Shown: positions 7,952-16,681 of the stretch, piece by piece
Numbering within the stretch: position 1 is the first letter of the stretch
How the letters are laid out: each line of letters begins with the position of its first letter
NCBI GenBank assembly: GCA_902812415.1
Contig: CADDZJ010000007.1
Coordinates: forward strand, 1 to 64,000
Direction: 5' to 3'
Source: Acidobacteriota bacterium
GTDB lineage: Bacteria > Acidobacteriota > Terriglobia > UBA7540
DNA: 64,000 nucleotides
Program-made: the position numbers and the translations under genes
Notes under the pieces: model-generated
Database searches by the model: none
What the model was told of the DNA's origin: nothing
The model's input: the letters and a program-made list of their open reading frames with translations, nothing else

Positions 7952-8743
7952 TTAGAAATGTCGCAATCTTCCTAGCAGATTCTTGGCGGATTTCGCGCCC
8001 CAAGTCCAATAAAGCCCGAGGTATGCGTAGGTTTCTGGCTGCCCTGCAACAGAATGTCCATAGCAGAAAAGCAATTGGAAACCGGGATTCCTGAAATAAT
8101 AGTAGCCGCCGACATCCACCAACGTGGCTGAGCGGGTTTGCGGGGTGGCGAGCCCTTCCGGTCCGTGAGAGAAAATCTCGGTTCCTAACGTCAATTTCTT
8201 GCCGAGATCACGCTGAATGAGCCAGCCGGCGAACGGGTAGTTGCGATAGCCGGGCGCCAGATTCGCCACGGCACCCCCGCCGCCATAAGTGGTCCACGGC
8301 CCCCAGTTTTTTTGAAGCCAGATCGGCAATTTAGCCCAGGGCTGACCCACGCCAAGTCCTTTCACCGGATTTCCACTTGGAACCTCGAACATCGTAAACG
8401 TGCCGATCATTGGCCGATGTTTGGTTTCCTGGACGAATCGGTATTTGATTCCTGTCTCAATATCGCCAAGGCCGTAGGCATTTGATTCATCCGAAGGAAA
8501 GATTCCGGCCAGGGGGACCACCAGATGAAGTTGAACGTTGGGGACAGCGCCCCAGTTGAATTCCGCAGCCGGGCCGGCAATATCGGTCTCAACCGGCGTA
8601 CCATCCGTGTTCCCGAACAGATAGAACTCATAATGCCTGAACTCGACCGGCTCGGGATCGTCAGTCTGAAAGGGAGGCCCGGCTAGCCCCGTCGCGCATC
8701 CAAAAGTCAGAAGCACTGCAAGCCAGAGCGCAGCACGGGCCAT
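7952..8743 (-). CDS. Predicted outer-membrane beta-barrel protein
   Basis: 263 residues from the chosen ATG at 8743, which begins a signal peptide (MARAALWLAVLLTFGCATGLAG) with GGGGGC just upstream; the longer reading frame to 8833 has no signal-like start. The mature protein opens with PPFQTDDPEPVEFRHYEFYLF and then alternates short beta strands rich in Gly and aromatics (VQLHLVVPLAG, GLGDIETGIKYRF, VDVGGYYYF, YAYLGLYWTWGAK). This pattern is typical of small outer-membrane barrels of the transporter/phenol-degradation type. Function is unknown. It is divergent from the BrkB-family gene. Confidence 0.72.
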   Translation of the reverse strand: MARAALWLAVLLTFGCATGLAGPPFQTDDPEPVEFRHYEFYLFGNTDGTPVETDIAGPAAEFNWGAVPNVQLHLVVPLAGIFPSDESNAYGLGDIETGIKYRFVQETKHRPMIGTFTMFEVPSGNPVKGLGVGQPWAKLPIWLQKNWGPWTTYGGGGAVANLAPGYRNYPFAGWLIQRDLGKKLTLGTEIFSHGPEGLATPQTRSATLVDVGGYYYFRNPGFQLLFCYGHSVAGQPETYAYLGLYWTWGAKSAKNLLGRLRHF

Positions 8744-9016
8744 GAGCAGCCCCCGAAAGGCGACGGCGCTTGGGTTTGAAACGATGGCTTCGATTTGACG
8801 GGTAACATCATGGGCGGAGACTTGAAGCTGCATGGAGAATGGCCGGATTCGGCTTACCGGTTTCGATCAGTTCCGGGTTTTAAGATAGCAATTTCCGCCT
8901 GACGATGCAATGCGGCGGTTTTCTGCGCTCTCATCGCGCGTGGCTTCCGGTTCCTCGGTCGCAAGGCGCTGAAAAGCTGAGGCGCTTTCGTGCAGATTTA
9001 CTGGAGAGGTTGTAGC

Positions 9017-9877
9017 ATGAAATCACTGTCCTTTTGGGCTTTGACCAAAAAAACGCTGGTGGCGTGGCATTCGCATGACGTGACGCGCGTTGGAGCCGCC
9101 CTGGCCTTCTACGCGCTGCTCTCGCTTGCGCCGCTGCTGATCTTTTTTATTCCCATCAGCGCTTATATCTTCCGGCACGAAGGCGCGGAACAAGTGCTGG
9201 CGCATTCCACCGACTTTCTCGTAGGGCCGGAAGGCGGGCAGGCGGTACACCTGCTGGTTACCCACGCGGGCAGGGTATCGTCCAGCCTTGTGACGGATTT
9301 TCTGGCGGTGGGCACTCTACTGTTCGGTTCGGTTGCGGCATTTGACGAACTGCGGAGCGCCATCAACGCCATGTGGAACATTTCGGGTAAGGCTCCGCAA
9401 AGCCTTAAAACGGCAATCAGGCGCAATCTTTTCGCGGTAGGCATGGTTCTTGTGACGGGAAGCATCCTTTTGATTTCGATTGCCCTGAGCGCCGCCTTCG
9501 TTCGAATCAGCACGGTTCTTCAGAGTATGGCTCTGCCCAGTGCCGGGATCGTGGAGGCGGTGAATTTCCTGGTTTCGCTGGGAGTCATGAGCGTGATTAC
9601 AGCCATCATTTTCAGGTTTGTTCCTGATGTCCGGGTCGCGTGGAAAGATGTCTCGGTGGGAGTGGCCGTGACTGCATTTCTGCTGATCATTGGGAAGTCC
9701 ATCTTCGGCTTTTACGTGGGGCGCTTCGCCCTCAGTTCCATGTATGGAGCAGCCGGGTCGCTCGTTGCGTTTGCCGTCTGGGTTTATTACTCGGCTCAAA
9801 TCGTCTTGCTGGGAGCGGAAGCAACGCGCATCTATGCTCAGGAGCGTCAAGGAGAAAAACCCTCGCCGCAAAGGTGA
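9017..9877 (+). CDS. YihY/BrkB-family inner-membrane protein
   Basis: 286 residues with about six transmembrane segments. The family signature is clear: ALAFYALLSLAPLLIFFIPI near the start, FGSVAAFDELRSAINAMWNI in the middle, and SMYGAAGSLVAFAVWVYYSAQIVLLGAEATRIYA near the end. Members were once called ribonuclease BN or virulence factor BrkB; the biochemical role is still unclear. I chose the ATG at 9017 because GGAGAGG lies 8 bp upstream, rather than the in-frame start at 8990. Confidence 0.9.
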   Translation: MKSLSFWALTKKTLVAWHSHDVTRVGAALAFYALLSLAPLLIFFIPISAYIFRHEGAEQVLAHSTDFLVGPEGGQAVHLLVTHAGRVSSSLVTDFLAVGTLLFGSVAAFDELRSAINAMWNISGKAPQSLKTAIRRNLFAVGMVLVTGSILLISIALSAAFVRISTVLQSMALPSAGIVEAVNFLVSLGVMSVITAIIFRFVPDVRVAWKDVSVGVAVTAFLLIIGKSIFGFYVGRFALSSMYGAAGSLVAFAVWVYYSAQIVLLGAEATRIYAQERQGEKPSPQR

Positions 9878-10193
9878 TCGTTCGGAGGTTCGGTCTGCGC
9901 CATCCCGCGTGGAAAAAGGGGCTGCAAATTGCATCGTAATGTGACATAATTTCTCCCCTTCGGAAGAGACTTGACAAATTGTCTTGGCAACCTTCCGCGA
10001 TTTTTGATATTCGTAATTAATCTGGCTGAAGATATTTCGGAGTTTGGCCTTTCATCGCAGACCTGACCTCCGCCGTCGTCTCCGCAAAAGCGGGGGCCTG
10101 CTCGATGACCGGAGAATTTGGATTCCCGCTTGCGCGGGAATGACGACCGCGAGATTCGGTGAAACCGCAGTTTGAAAGAGGAGCGTCCGTTCC
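9878..10193. other. Gene-free stretch with a palindrome and a GTCAT repeat
   Basis: A TTGACA hexamer (9971-9976) overlaps the perfect 11-bp palindrome GACAAATTGTC (9973-9983). This could be a promoter or operator for the ABC operon, but I find no -10 box at normal spacing. From about 10073 to 10147 an inverted repeat of the GTC-TCCGCAAAAGCGGG / CCCGCTTGCGCGGGAATGAC type fills the rest. No gene is seen. Confidence 0.45.
10073..10147. repeat. Inverted repeat with AAAGCGGG / CCCGCTTGCGCGGGAATGAC arms
   Basis: Left arm CCGTCGTCTCCGCAAAAGCG, right arm GATTCCCGCTTGCGCGGGAA followed by TGACGACC. Related arms occur at 23180, 26648, 38752 and 47366, so this is a second dispersed family, distinct from the CCTGTCAT type. 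Confidence 0.6.
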
Positions 10194-11183
10194 ATGATTG
10201 AAGTCCAGCAATTGACGAAGCGCTACGGGCCCACCGTGGCGGTTTCAGATGTCACCTTCGAGGTGAAGAAGGGAGAGGTGCTGGGCTTTCTGGGTCCGAA
10301 CGGCGCCGGGAAAACCACCACTATGCGCGTGATCACCGGCTATCTTCCGCCCACATCGGGCGAAGTGAAGGTGGCGGGATACGATGTGGTGGAAGAGTCG
10401 ATTGAGGCGCGAAGGCATACGGGCTATCTTCCGGAGAGCCCTCCGGTTTATACCGACATGCGGGTTTCCGAATACCTGGCGTTTGTGGGACGCATTAAAG
10501 GAGTCCCCGGCCGCGACCTCAAGAAACGCATCGATGAAGTGAGTGAAAAATGCGCCATCACAGACGTGCAGTCGCGACAAATCGGCAAACTTTCAAAAGG
10601 CTATCGCCAGCGCGTGGGGCTGGCGCAGGCGCTGATTCACAATCCGGATGTGCTGGTTCTTGACGAGCCGACGGCAGGTCTCGATCCAAAGCAGATCATC
10701 GAAACCCGCGAACTGATTCGCGGGCTATCGGGCCAGCATACGGTGGTGCTGAGCACGCACATTCTGCCGGAAGTCTCCAAGACCTGCGAGCGCGTGGTGG
10801 TGATTAACGGAGGAAAAGTGGTGGCGGTGGGCGCCCCGGACGAACTGACGCATCGCCTGCAGGGTTTTGAGTCCATTTTGATCACGGCGGAAGGGCCGCG
10901 GGATGAAATGAAAGCCAGGCTGGAGCGGGTGGAAGGCGTGACGCTGATAGAGGAGCGCGAAGTCTTCGATGGCCGCGCCACTTTTGAAGTCCATGCCGCC
11001 AAGGACCGCGATGTGCGTTCGGAACTGGCGCGCGCGGTGGTGGAATCCCAGTGGCGGCTCCTGGAGCTTCGCACGAGCGGCATGAGCTTGGAAGATATCT
11101 TCCTGAAGCTGACCACGCGGGATCTGAGCGAGGAAGAGTCGGCTGGAAGCGCGAGGCCGGAAACGGAAACCAAGGAGCAATAA
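10194..11183 (+). CDS. ABC-2 transporter ATP-binding protein (GldA-like)
   Basis: 329-residue ATPase. Walker A is GPNGAGKTTT, the signature is LSKGYRQRVGLAQAL, Walker B is VLVLDEPTAGLDP, and the switch His is in VLSTHILPE. A C-terminal extension of about 100 residues after the ATPase core is typical of the CcmA/GldA-type ABC-2 proteins. It heads an operon with the permease, a GldG-like protein and a DUF4340 protein. That four-gene set is widespread in Acidobacteria, Bacteroidetes and others and resembles the gliding-motility GldA-F-G transporter, but does not by itself imply motility. A GAGGAG-like site precedes the ATG. The gap to the permease is filled by a repeat. Confidence 0.92.
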   Translation: MIEVQQLTKRYGPTVAVSDVTFEVKKGEVLGFLGPNGAGKTTTMRVITGYLPPTSGEVKVAGYDVVEESIEARRHTGYLPESPPVYTDMRVSEYLAFVGRIKGVPGRDLKKRIDEVSEKCAITDVQSRQIGKLSKGYRQRVGLAQALIHNPDVLVLDEPTAGLDPKQIIETRELIRGLSGQHTVVLSTHILPEVSKTCERVVVINGGKVVAVGAPDELTHRLQGFESILITAEGPRDEMKARLERVEGVTLIEEREVFDGRATFEVHAAKDRDVRSELARAVVESQWRLLELRTSGMSLEDIFLKLTTRDLSEEESAGSARPETETKEQ

Positions 11184-11260
11184 CCTGGCGGCTTTCTTCC
11201 GGACTTCTGGGTTTGTTTGAAAATTCGGATTGTCGTGGCGGTTTTACGATGTCATTACAG

Positions 11261-11420
11261 GGTTACTGAAAAGCTCATCGGGCGTATCCTGCTGAGTCGT
11301 TCACCGGCCATTACGGAGGAGCCGAAGGCGACGAAGAGTCCCCTATTGGCGTGATGTCGCAAATGCGGGGATTCTTCGTTGCCGCTCAGAATGACAGGTT
11401 TAGAGAGTTTTTCAGCAACT
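11261..11420. repeat. Palindromic element inside the ABC operon
   Basis: Terminal arms GTTACTGAAAAGCTC (from 11262) and GAGAGTTTTTCAGCAAC (11403-11419) are inverted matches (13 of 15 aligned positions). An internal GATTCTTCGTTGCCGCTCAGAATGACAGG relates it to the CCTGTCAT family. The same GTTGCTGAAA arm recurs at 17690 and 48863. It separates the ATPase and permease genes by 253 bp, with the permease ribosome-binding site immediately after it. Confidence 0.6.
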
Positions 11421-11436
11421 TTCAGAAGGAGTTTTT

Positions 11437-12213
11437 ATGCGCAATATTCTCGCCGTGGCAGGGAAGGAGATTCGCTCTTACTTTCATTCGCCCATCGCTT
11501 ATCTCGTGTTGGCGATTTATTCGGCTCTGTGCGGATTCTTCTTTTACAGTTTCGTCGCCACGTACATCGTCCAGGTTTTTCGCATGATGGAGATGGGGGG
11601 CATGGGCGGCCCTTCGCCGAACATCAATGAGTGGATTGTCAGGCCGCTCTTTGAGGGCATTCTGACCGTGGTGTTGCTATTCCTGATTCCCCTCATCACC
11701 ATGCGACTTTTTGCGGAGGAAAAGAGATCGGGCACCATTGAGCTTCTGCTGACCTCGCCTCTCACCGATCTTCAGATCATCATCGGCAAATTTCTGGGCG
11801 CTCTCGGTCTTTACGTGGTGTTGATGATTCTGACATTCATCTACATCGGCATGCTCTTCATCTATGGGAATCCCAGCGCTCTGCCGCTGCTCGCCAACGC
11901 GCTTGGACTTTTCCTTTTCGGCGCGGGCTTGCTGGCTCTGGGCCTGTGGATTTCCAGTTTCACGAAGAATCAGATTATCGCTGGCGCTGTCTCGTTTGCC
12001 GCTTTCCTGTTGCTTTACGTTTTTAATTGGGTAAATTCCTATTCGAGCAGTCTGGTGGGGAAGGTGCTTTCATATCTGTCACTCACCACGCATTTCGATA
12101 ATTTCGCCAAGGGCGTAATTGATTTGAGCGACGTCATCTACTACGTTTCGGTGATCGTGATCGGGCTTTTCCTGACCGCCCGTTCGCTTGAAGCTTTGAA
12201 GGGGAGGCCGTAA
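11437..12213 (+). CDS. ABC-2 family permease (GldF-like)
   Basis: 258 residues with six predicted membrane segments, the permease partner of the upstream ATPase. The conserved ABC-2 segment TMRLFAEEKRSGTIELLLTSPLTDLQIIIGKFLGAL (split here: RLFAEEKRSGTIELLLTSPL then TDLQIIIGKFLGAL) is diagnostic. Between segments one and two is a Met/Gly-rich loop (RMMEMGGMGGPSP). GAAGGAG precedes the ATG at normal spacing. The GldG-like gene starts 2 bp after the stop codon, so the two are translationally linked. Confidence 0.92.
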   Translation: MRNILAVAGKEIRSYFHSPIAYLVLAIYSALCGFFFYSFVATYIVQVFRMMEMGGMGGPSPNINEWIVRPLFEGILTVVLLFLIPLITMRLFAEEKRSGTIELLLTSPLTDLQIIIGKFLGALGLYVVLMILTFIYIGMLFIYGNPSALPLLANALGLFLFGAGLLALGLWISSFTKNQIIAGAVSFAAFLLLYVFNWVNSYSSSLVGKVLSYLSLTTHFDNFAKGVIDLSDVIYYVSVIVIGLFLTARSLEALKGRP

Positions 12214-12215
12214 TC

Positions 12216-13586
12216 ATGCCAGAAAATGAGCGCCGGCCCGGCAGCGCCAAGCGCCAGATTTTGCACGGGACGAACCTGGCGATCTATATTGTGGTCGTCC
12301 TCGCGATCATTGTTCTCTGCAATTGGTTTGTCAACCGCAACGATCACCATCTGGACCTTACGCCCAATAAGGAGTTTAGCCTCTCTCCCGAGACGAAGAA
12401 GCTTCTGAAGGGTCTGGATCGTCCGGTCACGATTTACGTCTTCGACCGCGAGAGCGGCTTCCGGCAGCGCCGGGATTTGATGGATCTTTATTCCTCCGCC
12501 TCCCATTTCGTCCACGTCCAGTATGTTGATCCCAACCGCGACCCTGGCTTGGCGCACGAATTCGGGGTGCAAAATTACGGCTCAATCTACGTGGCGGTCG
12601 GCAGTCATCATCTGCAAGCCTCCGACGCTTCCGAGGAAGGCATCACCAATGCGTTGATCCACCTGCTGAAGGGTCAGAAAGTGATCTATTTTGTGCAAGG
12701 ACACGGCGAGCGCGACCTTTCCGGCAGCGACCGCGATGGATACTCAAAGTTCAAGCAGGCGCTCCAGAACGAGGACAGCGACGTAAAGACGTTAGTCCTT
12801 TTGCAGAAAATGGAGATTCCCAGCGACTGCTCAATGCTGGTGATTGCCGGGCCGAAAAATGATTATCTACCGCAGGAAACCAGCACGATCGAAAAGTATC
12901 TGAAAGGCGGCGGCCGGCTGCTGGCGTTTCTTGATCCCGGCGTGGCTCTGCCCAACCTTTCCAAGCTGTTGTCGGACTATGGCGTCACGCTGCGCAACGA
13001 TCTGGTGATTGATGAAAACCCGGTGGCGCAACTCTTTGGGACCAGCCCGAGCATGCCGCTGATCCTGAGCTATGGCGATAGCCCGATCGTCCAGCCGTTG
13101 AAGCGCACCGCCACGCTTTTCCCTCTGGCGCGATCTTTTGAGGTTTCAAGCGGCGACAAATCTGGCGCGACGCTCGACCAACTCTGCAAGACCTCGCAGG
13201 CGAGCTTCAGTGTGACCAATTTCAACCCCAGCATGCGCGAGGTTTCCTATCGTCCTGGAAAAGATATTAAAGGTCCGCTCGTGGTGGCGGTCGCCGGGAC
13301 TTTGACCGGCGGCGCGCCCAATAAGGAGGGCAGGTTTGTGGCTGTGGGCACGTCGCTTATAGCCGCCAACGCGTACCTGGGCTTTCAGGGCAATCGCGAC
13401 CTTATCATGAACATGGTCGAGTGGCTGGCGTCGAATGAGGGCCTCATCTCGATTCGTCCCAAAGCGCCTGCGTTCCAGCACCTGAATCTCACTGCCAGCC
13501 AGATGGGCGGGCTGCTGCTGCGCGTCATGATTATTCCTGTTTGCATCATTGTTATCGGTATTGGGGTCTGGTGGAGCCGGCGGTGA
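12216..13586 (+). CDS. GldG-like ABC-transport auxiliary protein
   Basis: 456 residues anchored by a transmembrane segment near residues 23-45 (LAIYIVVVLAIIVLCNWFVN) and another at the C-terminus (LLLRVMIIPVCIIVIGIGVW). Between them lies a large periplasmic domain of the ABC-transport-auxiliary (IFT52/GldG) type. It has the characteristic LDLTPNKEFSLSPETKKLLK, VIYFVQGHGERDLSG, LVIAGPKNDY and GGGRLLAFLDPG segments. It works with the ATPase and permease encoded just upstream; cargo unknown. The next gene overlaps its stop by 4 bp. Confidence 0.88.
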   Translation: MPENERRPGSAKRQILHGTNLAIYIVVVLAIIVLCNWFVNRNDHHLDLTPNKEFSLSPETKKLLKGLDRPVTIYVFDRESGFRQRRDLMDLYSSASHFVHVQYVDPNRDPGLAHEFGVQNYGSIYVAVGSHHLQASDASEEGITNALIHLLKGQKVIYFVQGHGERDLSGSDRDGYSKFKQALQNEDSDVKTLVLLQKMEIPSDCSMLVIAGPKNDYLPQETSTIEKYLKGGGRLLAFLDPGVALPNLSKLLSDYGVTLRNDLVIDENPVAQLFGTSPSMPLILSYGDSPIVQPLKRTATLFPLARSFEVSSGDKSGATLDQLCKTSQASFSVTNFNPSMREVSYRPGKDIKGPLVVAVAGTLTGGAPNKEGRFVAVGTSLIAANAYLGFQGNRDLIMNMVEWLASNEGLISIRPKAPAFQHLNLTASQMGGLLLRVMIIPVCIIVIGIGVWWSRR

Positions 13587-14917
13587 AAAGATACCTGAAC
13601 ACCCTGATTGCGATCATTATTCTGGTGGCTCTCTGGTTCACCTTCAGTTTCTGGAACAAACGGAAGAGCCGCGAGCAGGCGAAAGAAACCGCCAGCAAAT
13701 CTGAAAAAGTCTGCGATTTGAAAGCGGGCGACATTCAGTCCTTCACCATTACTCCGCAAGACAAGAAAAGTTTCACCTGCGACCGCCAGGGGAAGCAGTG
13801 GGCCATTGTGAAGCCGCAGCCGATTGCGGCAGACCAGAACAAGATCGCATCCTTCGTGCAAAGCCTGACGACGGCCACAATCGATCAGGTGATTGTGCCG
13901 CATGCTGACGACCTGAAGGATTTTGGCCTGGATCCGCCGGAGGAAACCATCCAGGTTTCAAGCCACTCCAATCCTAAGGAATTCACATTGCTTCTGGGCC
14001 AGGAGACGCCCACCAATACTGGGGTCTACGCGCAGGTGGCGGGAAATCCACGCGTCTTTACTTTGTCGGATGATACGAAAACCGCTCTGGAAAAGAGCCT
14101 TTTTGACCTGCGCGACACGCGAGCGGTGACGCTCGACACAGGCCAGTTGAATCGCATCGAGGTGAAGTCCGGCAATCAAAGCTACACGCTGGTGAAGAAT
14201 CCGGAGGGCGTCTGGGAAGTTTCTCTGCCGCCTGACGTGCGGGCTGATCACTTCGCCGTGGACGGCCTGGTGGATAATTTTCAGGCGCTCACCATGCAGA
14301 GCATCGTCTCAGAAGATAAGAAGGACGAAGCGAAATACGGGTTTGGCAAGCCCACCGTCGCCGCAAATCTGATCACCCCTAATGCGAGCCAGACGCTGGT
14401 GATCGGCAAAAAATCCGGCAATGGATACTATGCTATGAATTCGGCGCTGGCTCCGCTTTTCACGCTGGACCAGGATTCCGTCAGCCAGCTTCAGAAGAGC
14501 GCCAGCGACTTTCGGGATAAGGACTTGTTTTCCTGGGATATGTTCGATGTCAAAAGCTTCGACGTGACTTCGCCGAAAGGACATTGGACGCTGGAGCAGG
14601 AAAAGAATCAGTGGAAAGAGACTTCGCCCAACTCGAAACAGGTGTCCACCGACAACGTGAATGCTTTCCTTTCCGCTTTGCGCAACCTGCGCGCCACTTC
14701 ATTCCCGCCTGCAAAACCGGGCGAGCTTGCCAGGTTCGGACTGAATCACCCCTCTTATACCTTCAAAGTGACGTTTGGAGCGAAAAACCAGACGGAGACC
14801 GTGGAGGTTGCTGAGAACAACGGCCATGTTTATGCCCGCCGCGCTTCAGACCCACTGCCGAGCGAGGTTTCCAAGTCGGACCTCACCTCGGTTGAAAACG
14901 CCCTGGCAAAGCTTTGA
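13583..14917 (+). CDS. DUF4340-domain protein of the Gld-like ABC operon
   Basis: 444 residues: an N-terminal membrane anchor (YLNTLIAIIILVALWFTFSF) followed by repeated beta-rich DUF4340 units. Each has a phrase such as LKDFGLDPPEETIQV, KYGFGKPTVAANL or LARFGLNHPSYTFKV followed by a lattice of short strands (FTLLLGQETPT, LVIGKKSGN). The GTG at 13583 is the start: it overlaps the upstream TGA as GTGA, with GGAG 6 bp before. It is the last gene of the four-gene ABC operon. DUF4340 proteins accompany GldG-like proteins in many phyla; the exact role is not known. Confidence 0.85.
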   Translation: MKRYLNTLIAIIILVALWFTFSFWNKRKSREQAKETASKSEKVCDLKAGDIQSFTITPQDKKSFTCDRQGKQWAIVKPQPIAADQNKIASFVQSLTTATIDQVIVPHADDLKDFGLDPPEETIQVSSHSNPKEFTLLLGQETPTNTGVYAQVAGNPRVFTLSDDTKTALEKSLFDLRDTRAVTLDTGQLNRIEVKSGNQSYTLVKNPEGVWEVSLPPDVRADHFAVDGLVDNFQALTMQSIVSEDKKDEAKYGFGKPTVAANLITPNASQTLVIGKKSGNGYYAMNSALAPLFTLDQDSVSQLQKSASDFRDKDLFSWDMFDVKSFDVTSPKGHWTLEQEKNQWKETSPNSKQVSTDNVNAFLSALRNLRATSFPPAKPGELARFGLNHPSYTFKVTFGAKNQTETVEVAENNGHVYARRASDPLPSEVSKSDLTSVENALAKL

Positions 14918-15044
14918 AGGGCGATTCCCTTTCTCCGCACATTTCCCAGTCTCGGGTTTTTACGGACCTTGGAACAACAGAGTGTTAATCTGCCGCTTCC
15001 TTCGGTTGTACGATACTCGTTCGATGAAGACTTGCCGGTTGCTA

Positions 15045-15164
15045 TCGAGGTTGCAAACTACGGTGGCAGCCTCCGCTGTAGCGCCGTTGTCCGCCCCAGC
15101 AATTTTTCGGCGCTGGGGACATCGCCGCTACTGGAAACCCTGTCACCATGATTTGCTTGTGATA
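15045..15164 (-). repeat. Degenerate MITE copy 3
   Basis: Left end CGAGGTTGCAAACTACGGTG and right end CTGTCACCATGATTTGCTTG correspond to the ends of the 121-bp element with several substitutions and an indel. The interior CTGTAGCGCCGTTGTC ... GGCGCTGGGGACATCGCCG keeps the hairpin architecture. The length is about 120 bp. It occupies most of the gap before the histidine kinase gene, whose start lies 6 bp past its end. Confidence 0.6.
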
Positions 15165-15169
15165 GATTA

Positions 15170-16681
15170 ATGGAAGGCGCATCTATGACCGGCGATTCAA
15201 AAAAGTCAGGTGATCCCGGCAGATGGCTGCTTTCCCAATCGGGTAGAATAGCGGTTCATCTTCTGGGTGTACTCGCGACCGTTGCGGCAATCACGCTGGT
15301 TTCTTTCAGCGCGCTGTGCGTCAGCGCAACGGCGGCCGGATTGTTTTACGCGATCGGCATCGTGATCATCGCGCGAGCGTGGGGATTGACCGAAGCCCTC
15401 CTGAGCTCGATCCTGGCATTCCTGGCTTTCGATTATTTTTTCCTGCCGCCCATCGGCACGTTCACCATCTCAAGGCCAATGGATTGGTGGGATCTCGTGG
15501 CGTTTTTGATCGCTGCCATCGCGGCAAGCCGTCTCTCTTCCCATGCGGCGGCGAGCCAGCGAATCGACGATCGCCAGCGGGAAATGGAAGGACTCTACGC
15601 GCTCAACCGGGCGATTCTGCTGATGGACCCCGCGCGTCCCGTCGCCAAACAGGTGGCTTATCAGATTGCGCAGATTTTTAACTTCCCGGCCGTGGCGCTT
15701 TATGACCGCGCGAGCGGCGAAATCCTGCGCGCCGGGCCTGAAGACCTGCCGGCCATTGAGGACAAATTGAGGCAGGCGGCGGTGCAGGGAACGCTGTTCC
15801 AGGATGCAGAGAGTCAGACGGTTGTGACGGCAATCCGGCTGGGAGGCGAGCCTATCGGAAGCATTGCGCTCCGCGGGATGCCGCTTTCCAATGGCGCTTT
15901 GCACGCCCTATCTAATCTGGTGGCGATCGGGCTTGAAAGGGTGCGCAACCAGGAAGTGGCTAATCGCGCCGAGGCTGCGCGGCAGAGCCAGGAGCTTAAG
16001 TCTACGCTGATGGACGCCATCGCTCATGAATTCAAGACTCCTCTGACTTCGATCAAGGCTGCCGCCACAGCCTTGCTTTCCGGCTCCGTTCACCAGCCGC
16101 TCGCCCAGCGCGAGTTGGTTTCAATTATCGACGAGGAGGCGGATCGCCTCTCTCAATGGGTGAGTGAGGCCATTCAGATGGCGCGCGTTGAGGTGGGCCA
16201 GGTTCAGGTGAAACGGAAGCTGTGCGATCTGAATGCTCTGGTCCGCGCCTCTTTGGAACAGATGAAATCAGCCATTGAGGGCAGAGACGTTCGCGTCCTG
16301 GTTTCTCCGAAAATGCCTGAAGTCTTCGTGGATGGAGAGCTGATTGGTCTGGCCATCCGGCAACTCGTGGATAATGCCTTGAAGTATTCTCCGCCAAACA
16401 CTCCTGTCGTGCTCCGGGCGCGAACGGCGGAAGGCAACGTCATTTTGAGCGTGGCTGATGAAGGACCTGGCATTGAGGAGGCGGATCAGGCGCGCATCTT
16501 TGAGAAATTCTATCGCGCCCCTTCCGGCCACAGCCAGGTGACGGGCGCTGGAATGGGCCTGACCATCGCCCGCAGGATTCTGGATGCGCACGCCGGCGAG
16601 ATCTGGGTGCAAAGCCAGCCCGGTCAAGGATCGGAGTTTTTCATCTCCTTGCCGATTGCGCAACAGGAGACGCTGGCGTGA
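15170..16681 (+). CDS. KdpD-like histidine kinase lacking the KdpD N-terminal domain
   Basis: 503 residues. Residues about 28-130 form the four-helix DUF4118 membrane region of KdpD (ATAAGLFYAIGIVIIARAWG, FDYFFLPPIGTFTI). A GAF-like stretch (150-260) follows, then HisKA with phospho-acceptor His286 in AHEFKTPLTS. The ATPase domain has the N box RQLVDNALKYSP, G1 VADEGPGIEEADQ and G2 GAGMGLTIARRI. The usual KdpD N-terminal ATP-binding and USP modules are absent; they are encoded separately at 23486-25746. The kdpE-like gene starts in a GTGA overlap with its stop. It probably senses K+ limitation or turgor and controls the kdp genes downstream. The start codon could be the ATG at 15170 or the one at 15185. 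Confidence 0.9.
   Translation: MEGASMTGDSKKSGDPGRWLLSQSGRIAVHLLGVLATVAAITLVSFSALCVSATAAGLFYAIGIVIIARAWGLTEALLSSILAFLAFDYFFLPPIGTFTISRPMDWWDLVAFLIAAIAASRLSSHAAASQRIDDRQREMEGLYALNRAILLMDPARPVAKQVAYQIAQIFNFPAVALYDRASGEILRAGPEDLPAIEDKLRQAAVQGTLFQDAESQTVVTAIRLGGEPIGSIALRGMPLSNGALHALSNLVAIGLERVRNQEVANRAEAARQSQELKSTLMDAIAHEFKTPLTSIKAAATALLSGSVHQPLAQRELVSIIDEEADRLSQWVSEAIQMARVEVGQVQVKRKLCDLNALVRASLEQMKSAIEGRDVRVLVSPKMPEVFVDGELIGLAIRQLVDNALKYSPPNTPVVLRARTAEGNVILSVADEGPGIEEADQARIFEKFYRAPSGHSQVTGAGMGLTIARRILDAHAGEIWVQSQPGQGSEFFISLPIAQQETLA

Noticed and set aside
9971-9993. Full sigma-70 promoter for the ABC operon at the TTGACA hexamer
   Set aside because: No -10-like hexamer at 16-18 bp (sequence there is GC-rich TTCCGCG); only the palindrome was kept as a note.
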